The notes below the pieces were generated by a model. That model was not told the DNA's origin. It worked only from the letters and a program-made list of their open reading frames with translations, and did not search any database. 64,000 bases of DNA from Kribbella caucasensis (GTDB taxonomy: Bacteria > Actinomycetota > Actinomycetes > Propionibacteriales > Kribbellaceae). Position numbers and translations under genes: made by a program. Shown one piece after another: positions 8,232 to 16,185 of the stretch (the stretch's first letter is position 1; the number at the start of each line of letters is the position of its first letter). Where the stretch lies: positions 186,001 through 250,000 of the forward strand of contig NZ_SNWQ01000013.1 of the NCBI RefSeq assembly GCF_004361855.1, read 5' to 3'.

Positions 8232-8720
8232 TCAGCTGGCTCGGCAGGATGCGTCGGGGTGGCAGGGGTTTCCGGTTTCGTTCGTCAGGCGTTGGGGTCC
8301 GGGTCCCCTGGCCGCGAGTACGTCGTACGGGTTGGCGAGGGTGCACCGATCGAGGGAGAGGCAGCCGCAGCCGACGCAGTCCTTGAAGTCGTCGCGCAGT
8401 TGTTCGAGGTGGAGGATGCGCTTGTCGAGTTCGGCCTGCCAGCACTCGGAGATGCGCTCCCAGTCCTGCCTGGTCGGGGTGCGGTTGCCGGGGAGCAGTG
8501 CGAGGATCTCCGCGACCTCGGCGAGCGGGATGCCGACTCGTTGGGCGATCCGGATCATGGCTACGCGGCGGAGGGTGTCGCGTTTGTACCGTCGCTGGTT
8601 GCCTGACGTTCGGCGGCTGATGATCAGCTTCTGCCGCTCGTAGAAGTGCAACGCGGAGATCGCCACTCCACTGCGCTCCGACAGTTGCCCGACAGTCAGC
8701 TCACCTGGCTCGAGGTCCAC
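8232..8720 (-). CDS. soxR: redox-sensitive MerR-family regulator SoxR
   Basis: A MerR helix-turn-helix begins ELTVGQLSERSGVAISALHFYE, followed by the dimerisation helix. The iron-sulfur loop CVGCGCLSLDRC has the four cysteines of the SoxR [2Fe-2S] cluster. SoxR is activated when the cluster is oxidised by redox-active compounds or superoxide. In actinomycetes it usually controls exporters and oxidoreductases rather than soxS. GTG at 8720 is chosen because TATCGT (8733-8728) lies 7 bases upstream and a SoxR-like box covers it. A TTG at 8738 would add six residues. Candidate targets in the window are the aldo/keto reductase or an ABC exporter, but no second box was found. Confidence 0.93.
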   Translation of the reverse strand: MDLEPGELTVGQLSERSGVAISALHFYERQKLIISRRTSGNQRRYKRDTLRRVAMIRIAQRVGIPLAEVAEILALLPGNRTPTRQDWERISECWQAELDKRILHLEQLRDDFKDCVGCGCLSLDRCTLANPYDVLAARGPGPQRLTNETGNPCHPDASCRAS

Positions 8721-8722
8721 AA

Positions 8723-8740
8723 CCTCAACGATAGTCAAGG
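8723..8740. promoter_or_regulatory. SoxR-box-like operator over the soxR promoter
   Basis: CCTCAACGATAGTCAAGG is an 18-bp dyad with the same length and outer bases as the known SoxR box (CCTCAA-N6-TTGAGG type). It covers the TATCGT -10 hexamer of soxR and ends 3 bases from its start codon. This placement suggests autoregulation. Confidence 0.6.
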
Positions 8741-8793
8741 GAAGTTGTCCACAGGTCCGGGGCCGGGCCCAGCGAACTGGGGGTGAAGGCGTC

Positions 8794-8799
8794 TAGGGT
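8794..8799 (+). promoter_or_regulatory. -10 hexamer TAGGGT of recQ (leaderless)
   Basis: TAGGGT followed by CTTCGGC and ATG, giving a 7-base gap. The same block, TCTAGG-STCTTCGGY-ATG, occurs before the HNH gene at 14209-14226. Confidence 0.6.
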
Positions 8800-8806
8800 C
8801 TTCGGC

Positions 8807-10927
8807 ATGGGTGATTCGCTGAAGTTGCCGGACGATCGGGCCGCTACCGCCGCGCAGGTGATCCGTGCCATCGCGGGGGAGTCGGCGCGGTTGCGGAGCG
8901 ACCAGGAGACCGCCGTCGCCGCGCTCTGCGAGCCGAGTGCGCGCGTCCTCGTCGTCCAGGCGACCGGCTGGGGCAAGTCCGCGGTGTACTGGGCCGCGAC
9001 CGCGATCCGCCGCTCGGAGGGCGCCGGCCCGACCCTCGTCGTCTCACCACTGCTCTCGCTGATGCGTGACCAGGTCGCGGCGGCGGCCCGCGCGGGTCTA
9101 CGGGCGGCGACGCTCAACTCGTCCAACGTCGACGAGTGGTCCTCGATCGAGAGCGACCTGCGTTCGGGCGCGATCGACGTGCTGCTGGTGTCGCCGGAGC
9201 GGCTGGCGAATCCGGGATTCGGCCGGCGCGTGCTCGACGGGCTGGCCGGTCAGATCGGTCTGCTCGTGATCGACGAGGCGCACGCGGTGTCCGACTGGGG
9301 ACACGACTTCCGGCCGGACTACCGCCGCGTGTCCGATGTGTTGCAGCGGCTGAATCCGCAGACTCCCGTGCTCGCGACCACCGCGACGGCGAATTCCCGC
9401 GTGACCGATGACGTGGCCCATCAGCTGGGGGAGTCGACTCTCGTACTACGCGGGCCGTTGGCCCGTTCGAGTCTCCAGCTCGCGGTGGTGGATGCGTTGT
9501 CGCCGCTGGACCGGTTCGCGTGGGTCGTGGATCACCTGCCGAAGCTGCCGGGTTCGGGGATCGTGTACACGTTGACGGTTTCCGACGCGCAACGTCTCGC
9601 GGCCGCGATCCAGGAGGTGCACGGCGCGGCGGCCCCGGTCGCGGCGTACACGGGTGGTCTGGAGGCGGCGGAGCGGGAGAGGCTCGAAGACGCGTTGCGG
9701 GCGAACGAGTTGAAGGCGCTGGTGGCGACGTCCGCGCTCGGGATGGGGTACGACAAGCCGGACCTCGGGTTCGTCGTCCATGTCGGCTCGCCGCCGTCGC
9801 CGGTCTCGTACTACCAGCAGGTCGGGCGCGCGGGGCGTGGGATCGACCATGCGGTTGTCGCGCTGCTGCCGTCGGATGCGGACTCGGGGGTGTGGGACTA
9901 CTTCGCGACGGCGACGATCCCGGTTCCGGATCAGGTCAATCGGCTGCTGCGAGGGCTGGAGGCTTACGGTCCGGATCAGGTGGCCACGGTGCCGTCGCTG
10001 GAGGCGGAGACCGGTCTGCGCCGGGGGCGGGTCGAGCTGATGCTGAAGCAGCTGGCGGTCGACGGCGCCGTCGAGCGGGTCGAGCGCGGCTGGGTGCGGA
10101 CCGGCGCGGAGTGGAGCTTCGACGCCGAGCACTACGACGGCATCGTTGCGGTACGGCGGCGCGAGGCCGACATCATGCGGGCCTACACCCGCGGCGAACG
10201 TTGCCTCATGCAACTGCTCCAGGAGTCCCTGGACGACCCGTCGGCCGAGCCCTGCGGCCGCTGTTCGGTCTGCCTCGGCCTGCTGCCGGAGCCGCTGACC
10301 GCGAGACCGTCGGCCGAGACGGTGCAGGCCATCACCCGCCTTCTCCGTGGTGAGACCCACGTGCTCGAGCCGCGCAAGATGTGGCCCGGCGGGGCGTTCG
10401 GCGCCAAGGGCCGCATCCCGCCCGCCCTGATGGCCGACCCCGGCCGAACCATCATCTACGCCGACGCCCCCGAATGGCGCGAAGTCCTCCGCGCCGCGTT
10501 CGAACCTGCGACCGCGGACCCGGCCGCCTTGGATGCTCTGAAGGCTGGGTGTGTTTCCGCGCTGTCGCGTTGGAAGGATGCGTGGTCGCGGCGGCCTGAG
10601 GTGGTGATCGGTCTCGCGGCGGCCGGCCACCAGCGGCTGACGAACGAGCTCGCGGATCACCTCGCGGAGATCGGCCGGTTGGAGCGCGCCTCGCTGACCG
10701 TGGACCCGGCCGGCTTCAACGACGACCTGTCGTCGGCAGAGGAGGCTCGCGTCTGGCGGGACGGAATCAGTGTCGACGATCTCACTTCGCAGGCGATCTC
10801 CGGGCGCTCGGTGCTGCTGGTGGTCGACGCGTCCTCGTCGCAGTGGCCGATCACGGTCGCGGCCGCGAAACTACGGGAGGCCGGCGCGGACGCAGTACTC
10901 CCGCTCCTGGTGCACCGACGGCCTTAA
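8807..10927 (+). CDS. recQ: RecQ-family ATP-dependent DNA helicase with C-terminal PRTase-like tail
   Basis: 3'-5' DNA helicase of 706 residues. Walker A is ATGWGKSAVYW (about residues 50-60), Walker B with the DEAH box is VIDEAHAVSDWGHDF, motif III is ATTATA, and motif VI is QVGRAGRG. A zinc site is visible as ERCLMQLLQESL followed by CGRCSVC. There is no typical HRDC domain. Instead the last 35 residues (VLLVVDASSSQWPITVAAA...) resemble a phosphoribosyltransferase loop and helix whose usual acidic pair has degenerated. Such tails occur on actinobacterial RecQ-like proteins. ATG at 8807 is chosen by the leaderless promoter; the open frame starts at 8783. It has no operon partner. Confidence 0.9.
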   Translation: MGDSLKLPDDRAATAAQVIRAIAGESARLRSDQETAVAALCEPSARVLVVQATGWGKSAVYWAATAIRRSEGAGPTLVVSPLLSLMRDQVAAAARAGLRAATLNSSNVDEWSSIESDLRSGAIDVLLVSPERLANPGFGRRVLDGLAGQIGLLVIDEAHAVSDWGHDFRPDYRRVSDVLQRLNPQTPVLATTATANSRVTDDVAHQLGESTLVLRGPLARSSLQLAVVDALSPLDRFAWVVDHLPKLPGSGIVYTLTVSDAQRLAAAIQEVHGAAAPVAAYTGGLEAAERERLEDALRANELKALVATSALGMGYDKPDLGFVVHVGSPPSPVSYYQQVGRAGRGIDHAVVALLPSDADSGVWDYFATATIPVPDQVNRLLRGLEAYGPDQVATVPSLEAETGLRRGRVELMLKQLAVDGAVERVERGWVRTGAEWSFDAEHYDGIVAVRRREADIMRAYTRGERCLMQLLQESLDDPSAEPCGRCSVCLGLLPEPLTARPSAETVQAITRLLRGETHVLEPRKMWPGGAFGAKGRIPPALMADPGRTIIYADAPEWREVLRAAFEPATADPAALDALKAGCVSALSRWKDAWSRRPEVVIGLAAAGHQRLTNELADHLAEIGRLERASLTVDPAGFNDDLSSAEEARVWRDGISVDDLTSQAISGRSVLLVVDASSSQWPITVAAAKLREAGADAVLPLLVHRRP

Positions 10928-10986
10928 GGGTGGTCCTGGGAGTCCTGGGATAACTAGGACGACCGAACGACGGCCGGGCGTGGACA

Positions 10987-11023
10987 TCCTGGTGTCGGCC
11001 CCGAGGAAGGGGCAACACCAGGA
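10987..11023 (+). promoter_or_regulatory. strong stem-loop in the leader of the aldo/keto reductase gene
   Basis: TCCTGGTGT (10987-10995) pairs with ACACCAGGA (11015-11023), and GCCCC (10998-11002) pairs with GGGGC (11009-11013) inside. The stem ends next to the ribosome site GGAAAGGAAG before the ATG at 11034. It could terminate recQ transcription or control translation of the reductase. Confidence 0.5.
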
Positions 11024-11033
11024 AAGGAAGTAC

Positions 11034-11894
11034 ATGTCCGACGTGCTCAACGGTGGAACGCTCACCCTGGCCGACGATCTCGTGCTGACCCGGATGGGGT
11101 ACGGCACGATGCAGCTGGCCGGCCCCGGAGTCTGGGGACCACCCACCAACCGCGAGGAGGCCATCGCCGTACTGCGAACGGCCGTCGACCTGGGGATCAC
11201 CCACATCGACACCAGTGACTTCTACGGTCCGTACACGGTCAACGAGGTGATCCGCGAGGCCCTGCACCCTTACCCGGACCAGGTCCGGATCGTGACGAAG
11301 GTCGGCGCCCGCCGCGGCCCGAACAAAGAGTGGTTCCCCGCGCTCAACCCCGAGGACCTGGTCAAGGCCGTGCACGAGAACCTCGACCACCTCGGCGTGG
11401 ACGCGCTCGACGTGGTGAACCTGCGCGCGCCCGGCAACGAGAGCCCGACCGACGACTCGATCGCCGAAGGATTCGGAGTGCTCGCGAAGCTTCAGCAGGA
11501 AGGGCTGATCCGGCATCTCGGCGTCAGCGGTGTCTCCGCGGCGCAGCTGACCGAGGCCCAGCAGATCGCCCCGGTCGTCACCGTGCAGAACCTCCACAAC
11601 ATCGCGAACCGCCGGGACGACGAACTGGTAGACCGTGCCGCGGCCGAGGGGATCGCGTACGTGCCGTACTTCCCGCTCGGGGGATTCAGTCCGCTGCAGT
11701 CCGAAGTACTGGAGTCGGTCGCGGCTCGGCTGGAAGCGACGCCGCGGCAGGTTGCCCTGGCGTGGTTGCTGCAGCGATCGCCGTCGATCCTGCTGATTCC
11801 CGGTACGTCGTCCGTCGCTCACCTCCGCGAGAACGTCGCCGCCGCCGACCTGTCCCTGCCCGAAGACGCGGTCAAGGAGCTAGACGCCCTCTGA
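11034..11894 (+). CDS. aldo/keto reductase
   Basis: NADP-dependent (beta/alpha)8 oxidoreductase of 286 residues. The catalytic Asp/Tyr segment HIDTSDFYG and the catalytic Lys in RIVTKVG are present. The strand that normally carries the catalytic His reads DVVNLRAPG, with Arg near that position, as in a subgroup of bacterial aldo/keto reductases. The cofactor-binding end is LIPGTSSVAHLREN. ATG at 11034 has a strong ribosome site (GGAAAGGAAG). It is convergent with an MmyB-type regulator gene, a pairing often seen for oxidoreductases. The physiological substrate is unknown. Confidence 0.9.
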   Translation: MSDVLNGGTLTLADDLVLTRMGYGTMQLAGPGVWGPPTNREEAIAVLRTAVDLGITHIDTSDFYGPYTVNEVIREALHPYPDQVRIVTKVGARRGPNKEWFPALNPEDLVKAVHENLDHLGVDALDVVNLRAPGNESPTDDSIAEGFGVLAKLQQEGLIRHLGVSGVSAAQLTEAQQIAPVVTVQNLHNIANRRDDELVDRAAAEGIAYVPYFPLGGFSPLQSEVLESVAARLEATPRQVALAWLLQRSPSILLIPGTSSVAHLRENVAAADLSLPEDAVKELDAL

Positions 11895-11921
11895 CCTGCG
11901 GGAGGCGTTCGACAAGGTCAG
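11891..11921. terminator. bidirectional dyad containing both stop codons
   Basis: CTGACCT (11891-11897) and AGGTCAG (11915-11921) pair across 17 bases. The TGA of the reductase (11892-11894) and the TGA of the convergent regulator (11920-11918) are the mirror-image parts of the arms. Confidence 0.5.
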
Positions 11922-12742
11922 CTGGTGAGGGCGGACTGTTGGGCCAGGCGTTCCAGCCGTTCGGCGGTTGGAGAGCCGGGTTTGGCATGGAAGATCGCCA
12001 GCAGTTGGCGCCCGTACGTGCCGGAGACGACGAACTTCTCGGAGTACAGATTGAGATGGCCGACGACCGGGTGGTTGAGCCGGTTCAGCCCGCTTTGCCG
12101 GGGCTGTACGTCGTGCCGGTTCCAGAGGTCGCGGAAGCGCTCGCTGTGCTCCGAGAGTTCGGCCGCCAGGGCCTGGAGATCGGGATCGTCGACATTCGGA
12201 CTGGTCATCGCCCGCAGCCCGGCGGCACCGACGGTGGTGAGGGCCTCCCAGTCCCGGCGGAACTCCTGCTGCTCTGGGTCGAGGAAGACCGACCGTAGCA
12301 GGTTGTTGCCCACGGCATAGATCGGTGAGAGCGCGACGGCCATCGTGTTGGAGTGCAGAACGTTCATCAGCCTGTCCTGCACGTACGCCGGGGTCGTCCA
12401 GCTGTCCACGAGCTGCCGGAGGCTCGCGGATACGTGCTCGGGTCGGCCGGCGAGATCGTGTTCGTCGGCCGGCCGCGCCAGTCGATGCAGATGCGCCGTC
12501 GCGTGCTCGCCAAGCCCCAGCGCCCGCGCCAACGCATCAAGCACCTGCTCCGACGGCCGCTGATCCCGCCCCTGCTCCAGTCGTACGAGGTAGTCCGTAC
12601 TGATCCCGGCAAGCATCGCCAGCTCTTCCCGGCGCAGCCCACTGACCCGCCGCCGCCCGCCCGGCAAGAACCCAACATCCTCCGGCCGCACCAGCTCGCG
12701 CCGAGCCCGCAAATACTGCCCAAGCCCATTCCCACCACTCAC
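11918..12742 (-). CDS. XRE-type regulator with MmyB-like ligand domain
   Basis: The N-terminal helix-turn-helix (about residues 8-80) includes RRVSGLRREELAMLAGIS and YLVRLEQGRD. An MmyB-type PAS-like ligand-binding domain (about 100-270) follows. Proteins of this kind bind a fatty acid or another small molecule and usually repress a neighbouring oxidoreductase gene; here the aldo/keto reductase is convergent. GTG at 12742 follows TAGCTT (12754-12749) by 6 bases, so the start is probably leaderless. The length of 274 residues is normal for the family. Confidence 0.85.
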   Translation of the reverse strand: MSGGNGLGQYLRARRELVRPEDVGFLPGGRRRVSGLRREELAMLAGISTDYLVRLEQGRDQRPSEQVLDALARALGLGEHATAHLHRLARPADEHDLAGRPEHVSASLRQLVDSWTTPAYVQDRLMNVLHSNTMAVALSPIYAVGNNLLRSVFLDPEQQEFRRDWEALTTVGAAGLRAMTSPNVDDPDLQALAAELSEHSERFRDLWNRHDVQPRQSGLNRLNHPVVGHLNLYSEKFVVSGTYGRQLLAIFHAKPGSPTAERLERLAQQSALTS

Positions 12743-12748
12743 CCCACC

Positions 12749-12754
12749 AAGCTA
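12749..12754 (-). promoter_or_regulatory. -10 hexamer TAGCTT of the MmyB-type regulator gene
   Basis: TAGCTT lies 6 bases from the GTG at 12742. The 12755-12888 stretch behind it is a C-rich, low-complexity run with no gene. Confidence 0.5.
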
Positions 12755-12888
12755 TCGCCCCCACCCCACCCACGCGCCCGCGCTACTTCCCGACCACGCG
12801 CCCGCGCCGCCTCCCGACCCCACCCCACGCACCCCCGCACGGCACCCACACCCCACGCCGCGCGGCGCCCCGCACCTCGCCATAGGGC

Positions 12889-13689
12889 TCAGCTGGCGGG
12901 CTCGGTCTGCTTGAACTCCGGCGCGGTTTCCGCGAACGACTTGAGGTCGGAGAGGAGCCGGGTCCAGCCGTCGTCGATCATCGAGCGGATCTTGCTGCCT
13001 GGCTCGAAGCCGGTGTGGATCACCGTCAGCTTGACCTGGTCGCCGTCCGGTTCGAGGTCGAAGCTCACCCGGGAGAGCGGTTCCTTGCTGGTGGTCTCGA
13101 AGTCCTCGTCCGTCATCTCGACAGCCTTCGCGAACTCGGGCGTGATGTGGTGCCAGGTGTACGCCAGCCGCCGGTACGGGTCGTGCTCGAGGACGACCTG
13201 GCCCTCGCCGGCCATCGTGACCTCACCCATCTTCCACGCGATCGGCGAACCGGGCTCCCAGTCGGTCTCGTGCGTCACACCCCAGTACTGCGAGGTGAAC
13301 GCCGGATCCGTGAGCGCCTGCCAGAGCCGCTCCGGCGTGGTCCGGATGTAGGTGGTGTAGACGAAATCGTTGTCGCTCATGGTCTCGGACTCCAATGCTG
13401 ACTTGAGGTCGGCGAACAGGTGCACCCGCCGACGGTCGTACCGGTTGATCCAGCGGTCCGCGATGGCGTTGATCGGCTCGGCGTTGAGGTAGTGCAACTT
13501 CTCCCGGCCGCGCCAGATGGTGGTCACCAGGTTGGCGGCCTCGAGCACGGCCAGGTGCTTGCTGACCGACTGCCGAGCCATCTCCAGACCGGCGCAGAGC
13601 TCGCGCAGGGTCTGCCCGTTCCGCTCGTTCAGCCCATCGAGCAACCGCCGCCGACTCGGATCCGCCAGCGCCCGGAACACCTCATCCAT
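12889..13689 (-). CDS. fused ArsR-family repressor and AHSA1/START-like protein
   Basis: One 266-residue frame carries two domains. Residues 1-100 are an ArsR winged helix: VFRALADPSRRRLLDGL, then ARQSVSKHLAVLEAANLVTT. Residues about 105-260 are an AHSA1-type SRPBCC (Bet v 1-like) domain: YIRTTPERLWQALTDPAF, then TVIHTGFEPGS. In many actinobacteria these are two adjacent genes; here they are a single polypeptide with no stop between. A likely role is a repressor whose hydrophobic ligand pocket is built in. No cysteine metal site is obvious in the ArsR part. A large nested palindrome lies directly upstream. The stop is at 12889, after EFKQTEPAS. Confidence 0.88.
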   Translation of the reverse strand: MDEVFRALADPSRRRLLDGLNERNGQTLRELCAGLEMARQSVSKHLAVLEAANLVTTIWRGREKLHYLNAEPINAIADRWINRYDRRRVHLFADLKSALESETMSDNDFVYTTYIRTTPERLWQALTDPAFTSQYWGVTHETDWEPGSPIAWKMGEVTMAGEGQVVLEHDPYRRLAYTWHHITPEFAKAVEMTDEDFETTSKEPLSRVSFDLEPDGDQVKLTVIHTGFEPGSKIRSMIDDGWTRLLSDLKSFAETAPEFKQTEPAS

Positions 13690-13710
13690 TCCGCATCCCG
13701 CTTCTCAGAT

Positions 13711-13760
13711 ATGCAGCCGTCCGGCTGCCTAACCGACAATAGGCAGCCGACAGGCTGCAT
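13711..13760. promoter_or_regulatory. nested palindromic operator of the ArsR-AHSA1 gene
   Basis: A 21-bp arm (13711-13731) and its near-perfect inverted copy (13740-13760) are separated by 8 bases; two of the 21 positions mismatch. Each arm is itself an inverted repeat of GCAGCC and GGCTGC. The structure begins 22 bases upstream of the ATG, over the expected promoter, and offers two dimer sites. Confidence 0.75.
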
Positions 13761-14223
13761 GTCAACAGGGAGGGCGCCGGGGCGGCGGTAGATCGAAGCG
13801 CTCCACTCCGATCTACCTGAAAGGTTGCTCGTCGATCCGCTCGCGTTCCGAAGCCGACTACGTCCTGTCCAACTCCACTCGCGTGCCCACCGAACGGGAA
13901 AGACGAAACCCTGGAAGGTTTCGTTGCTGGCGGCCACGATCCGGACTTCGTCGGGGGCAGATGTTCGCTGGGTGCCTCCCGAATCGAGTCACCATCCGCG
14001 ATGCCTTGGGCAACGAAATCATTAGGGCGCGTCGTCCGGGTCATGCGCGAATCTTGGAGCCTGCGCAACGCGCGGGTCACAAGCGGCCAGGTTGTCCACA
14101 TCTTGGCTGGGGACAACCTGATCGCCTGTGGATAGTGGCAGGAACTTGCCAATCCTCAGATCCCTTATAGATAAGGCCTTCCGAGCTCAGAAACTGTCGG
14201 CGGCGCCCTCTAGGCTCTTCGGT
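13761..14223. other. intergenic region upstream of the HNH gene
   Basis: About 460 bases with no supported gene. GC content is visibly lower and less codon-patterned than in the neighbours. Open frames exist on both strands (for example 13682-14152 on the minus strand) but have no ribosome site or recognisable domain. It contains a perfect 10-bp inverted repeat, CAGGTTGTCC (14088-14097) and GGACAACCTG (14111-14120), and the dyad CCTTAT-AG-ATAAGG (14163-14176). Decayed coding sequence is possible. Confidence 0.5.
14211..14216 (+). promoter_or_regulatory. -10 hexamer TAGGCT of the HNH gene (leaderless)
   Basis: TAGGCT, then CTTCGGT, then ATG at 14224. It is nearly identical to the recQ start region at 8792-8809. 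Confidence 0.6.
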
Positions 14224-16185
14224 ATGGACAGGTGGTACGAACGGCCCGCATGGTCGATGACCGGCAGCGAAAAGCTGACGGCCCTCGACCAACTGCAGGC
14301 CGACCTCACCCGCCTGTCCACCCGCCGCCTCGAACTCCTCGCCTCCCTCGACACCGACGGCTACGCGGCCGAGATCGGCGCCGGCAACACGATCGACCTG
14401 ATCGCGATCCGCCACCGCCTGGATGCCGCCGCCGTCCGCCGCGACCTCAAACTCGCCCACGCCCTCCCCAAGTACGCCGCGGTCTCCACCGCCCTCCACA
14501 CGGACCCCACCACCACGGACCGCGACGCCGAAACCCCTGCACCAGGTGAGGAAACCGCGCCAGACGCGCAGCCCGCCACGGACACGGCAGCGCACGCGAA
14601 CGCCGCCGCAACCGAGCAGGACGGACAGGCGGTGCCGACCAACGCGATCGCGGCGGCGGACGCGGACGGGGCGGGGGCCGATGCTGACAGCGCGGATGAG
14701 GCGGAGCAGGACGGGCCGTTGGTGTTGCATCTGGGGCAGGCGGCCGTGATCGTCGATGCGCTGGACAAGATCCCGTCGTCGGCGCGGGTCTCGGTCGAGA
14801 GCCTGCGGTTCGCCGAGGAACAGATGGTGAAGGCCGCCCAGGTGTTGCCGCCGGGCGAGCTGCGCAAACTGGGCCGGGAGGTCCGCAACCGGCTCGACAC
14901 CGACGGCCCCGAACCGGCCGAGAAGCGCGCCGCCGCGAACGAACGGCTCTGGTTGAAGCGGACCGACGACGGCATCAAGTTCGGTGGGTTCCTGGCCGGT
15001 GACAACGCCGAGTTGCTGCAGACGATGGTGTTCGCCAACTCCAAGCCCCACAAGACCCCCGACGGGCAGCGCGACCCGCGCAGCCGCGGGAAACTCCAGG
15101 CCGACGGCCTAACCGACATCCTGCACACCGCCGCGGCCACCGGCGCCGCCCCGGCCCACGGCGGCATCAAACCTCACATCACCGTCACCATCTCGCTGGC
15201 CGACCTGCTCGCCGGCACCGGCACCGGCGACCTGGCCCACGGCGGCACCCTGTCGGCGGCCGCGATCCGCCGCCTCGCATGTGATGCCGGCATCATCCCG
15301 CTGGTCCTCGGCGCCAACTCCGAACCCCTGGATGTCGGCACCGAGGAGCGCTTTGTCAACCGGGCGATGCGGCGCGCCCTGAACGCCCGGGACAAGGGCT
15401 GCATCGTCTGCGGCGCCCCACCCGCCATGTGCGAGGCCCACCACATTGTGCATTGGGCCAACGGCGGCCCGACCACGGTCGAAAACCTGGCCCTGCTCTG
15501 CAAGCGCCACCACATCGACGTCCACCACGGCCACTGGACCATCGAGATGGTCAACGGTCACCCGGTGCTGTCCCGACCCGGCTGGGCCACCCCCACACCC
15601 ACCCGCACCCCCAGCCCAACCCGGACTCCCGCAGCGCCGCCGGATCCCTGGGCCGCCAGCCTACCCGACGCGCCACCCGCCCCGAGGCAACGCGGTGGCT
15701 CACCCGAGCCTTCACCGGCGGCCGGGTCCGCGGAGTCATCCGGCCGTGCGGCCGGACCGTCTGCCTCGACAGGTGTGTCACCAAGCGGCGGCCCCGCCGG
15801 CTGCCCAGACCCCTGGGCCGACGAGCCAGCCACACCGCCGGGCACCGACACCGCCGGGCAACACGTGCCTAGCACCCACACCGCCGAGCCACACCTGGCC
15901 GGCACCGGGCCGACCAGCCCAGACCCCTGGTCGGACGACGATGCCACCGCGCCAGCCACCGCCAGCGGGACAGGGCACGTCATCACGCGCCCGCCCGGCC
16001 GGTCCGTGAATCCGCTTGGCGAGAGCCCTCACCCACTCGGCGACACCGCCCGCCCACTCGACAACCCCATCCTCGAACAGCTACGCCGCGAATTCGCCAA
16101 CCACCCAGACCCCTGGGCCGACCCACCGGCACCACCACAAGCACCGGCCGATCGCCAGCCAGACGCGTCAGGCGTCAACCCCTGA
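14224..16185 (+). CDS. DUF222 and HNH endonuclease domain protein
   Basis: Protein of 653 residues. The N-terminal two thirds is the DUF222 region typical of the abundant actinobacterial 13E12-like family. It is interrupted at about residues 100-160 by an Ala/Asp/Glu-rich linker. The HNH module reads CIVCGAPPAMCEAHHIVHW, then NLALLCKRHH (about 398-430), with zinc cysteines and the catalytic His. After this comes a 200-residue Pro/Thr-rich tail in which PDPW(A/S) occurs four times, near residues 474, 528, 566 and 628. The function of this family is not established; nuclease activity is inferred from the motif. ATG at 14224 follows the leaderless hexamer. The tail is unusually long. Confidence 0.88.
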   Translation: MDRWYERPAWSMTGSEKLTALDQLQADLTRLSTRRLELLASLDTDGYAAEIGAGNTIDLIAIRHRLDAAAVRRDLKLAHALPKYAAVSTALHTDPTTTDRDAETPAPGEETAPDAQPATDTAAHANAAATEQDGQAVPTNAIAAADADGAGADADSADEAEQDGPLVLHLGQAAVIVDALDKIPSSARVSVESLRFAEEQMVKAAQVLPPGELRKLGREVRNRLDTDGPEPAEKRAAANERLWLKRTDDGIKFGGFLAGDNAELLQTMVFANSKPHKTPDGQRDPRSRGKLQADGLTDILHTAAATGAAPAHGGIKPHITVTISLADLLAGTGTGDLAHGGTLSAAAIRRLACDAGIIPLVLGANSEPLDVGTEERFVNRAMRRALNARDKGCIVCGAPPAMCEAHHIVHWANGGPTTVENLALLCKRHHIDVHHGHWTIEMVNGHPVLSRPGWATPTPTRTPSPTRTPAAPPDPWAASLPDAPPAPRQRGGSPEPSPAAGSAESSGRAAGPSASTGVSPSGGPAGCPDPWADEPATPPGTDTAGQHVPSTHTAEPHLAGTGPTSPDPWSDDDATAPATASGTGHVITRPPGRSVNPLGESPHPLGDTARPLDNPILEQLRREFANHPDPWADPPAPPQAPADRQPDASGVNP

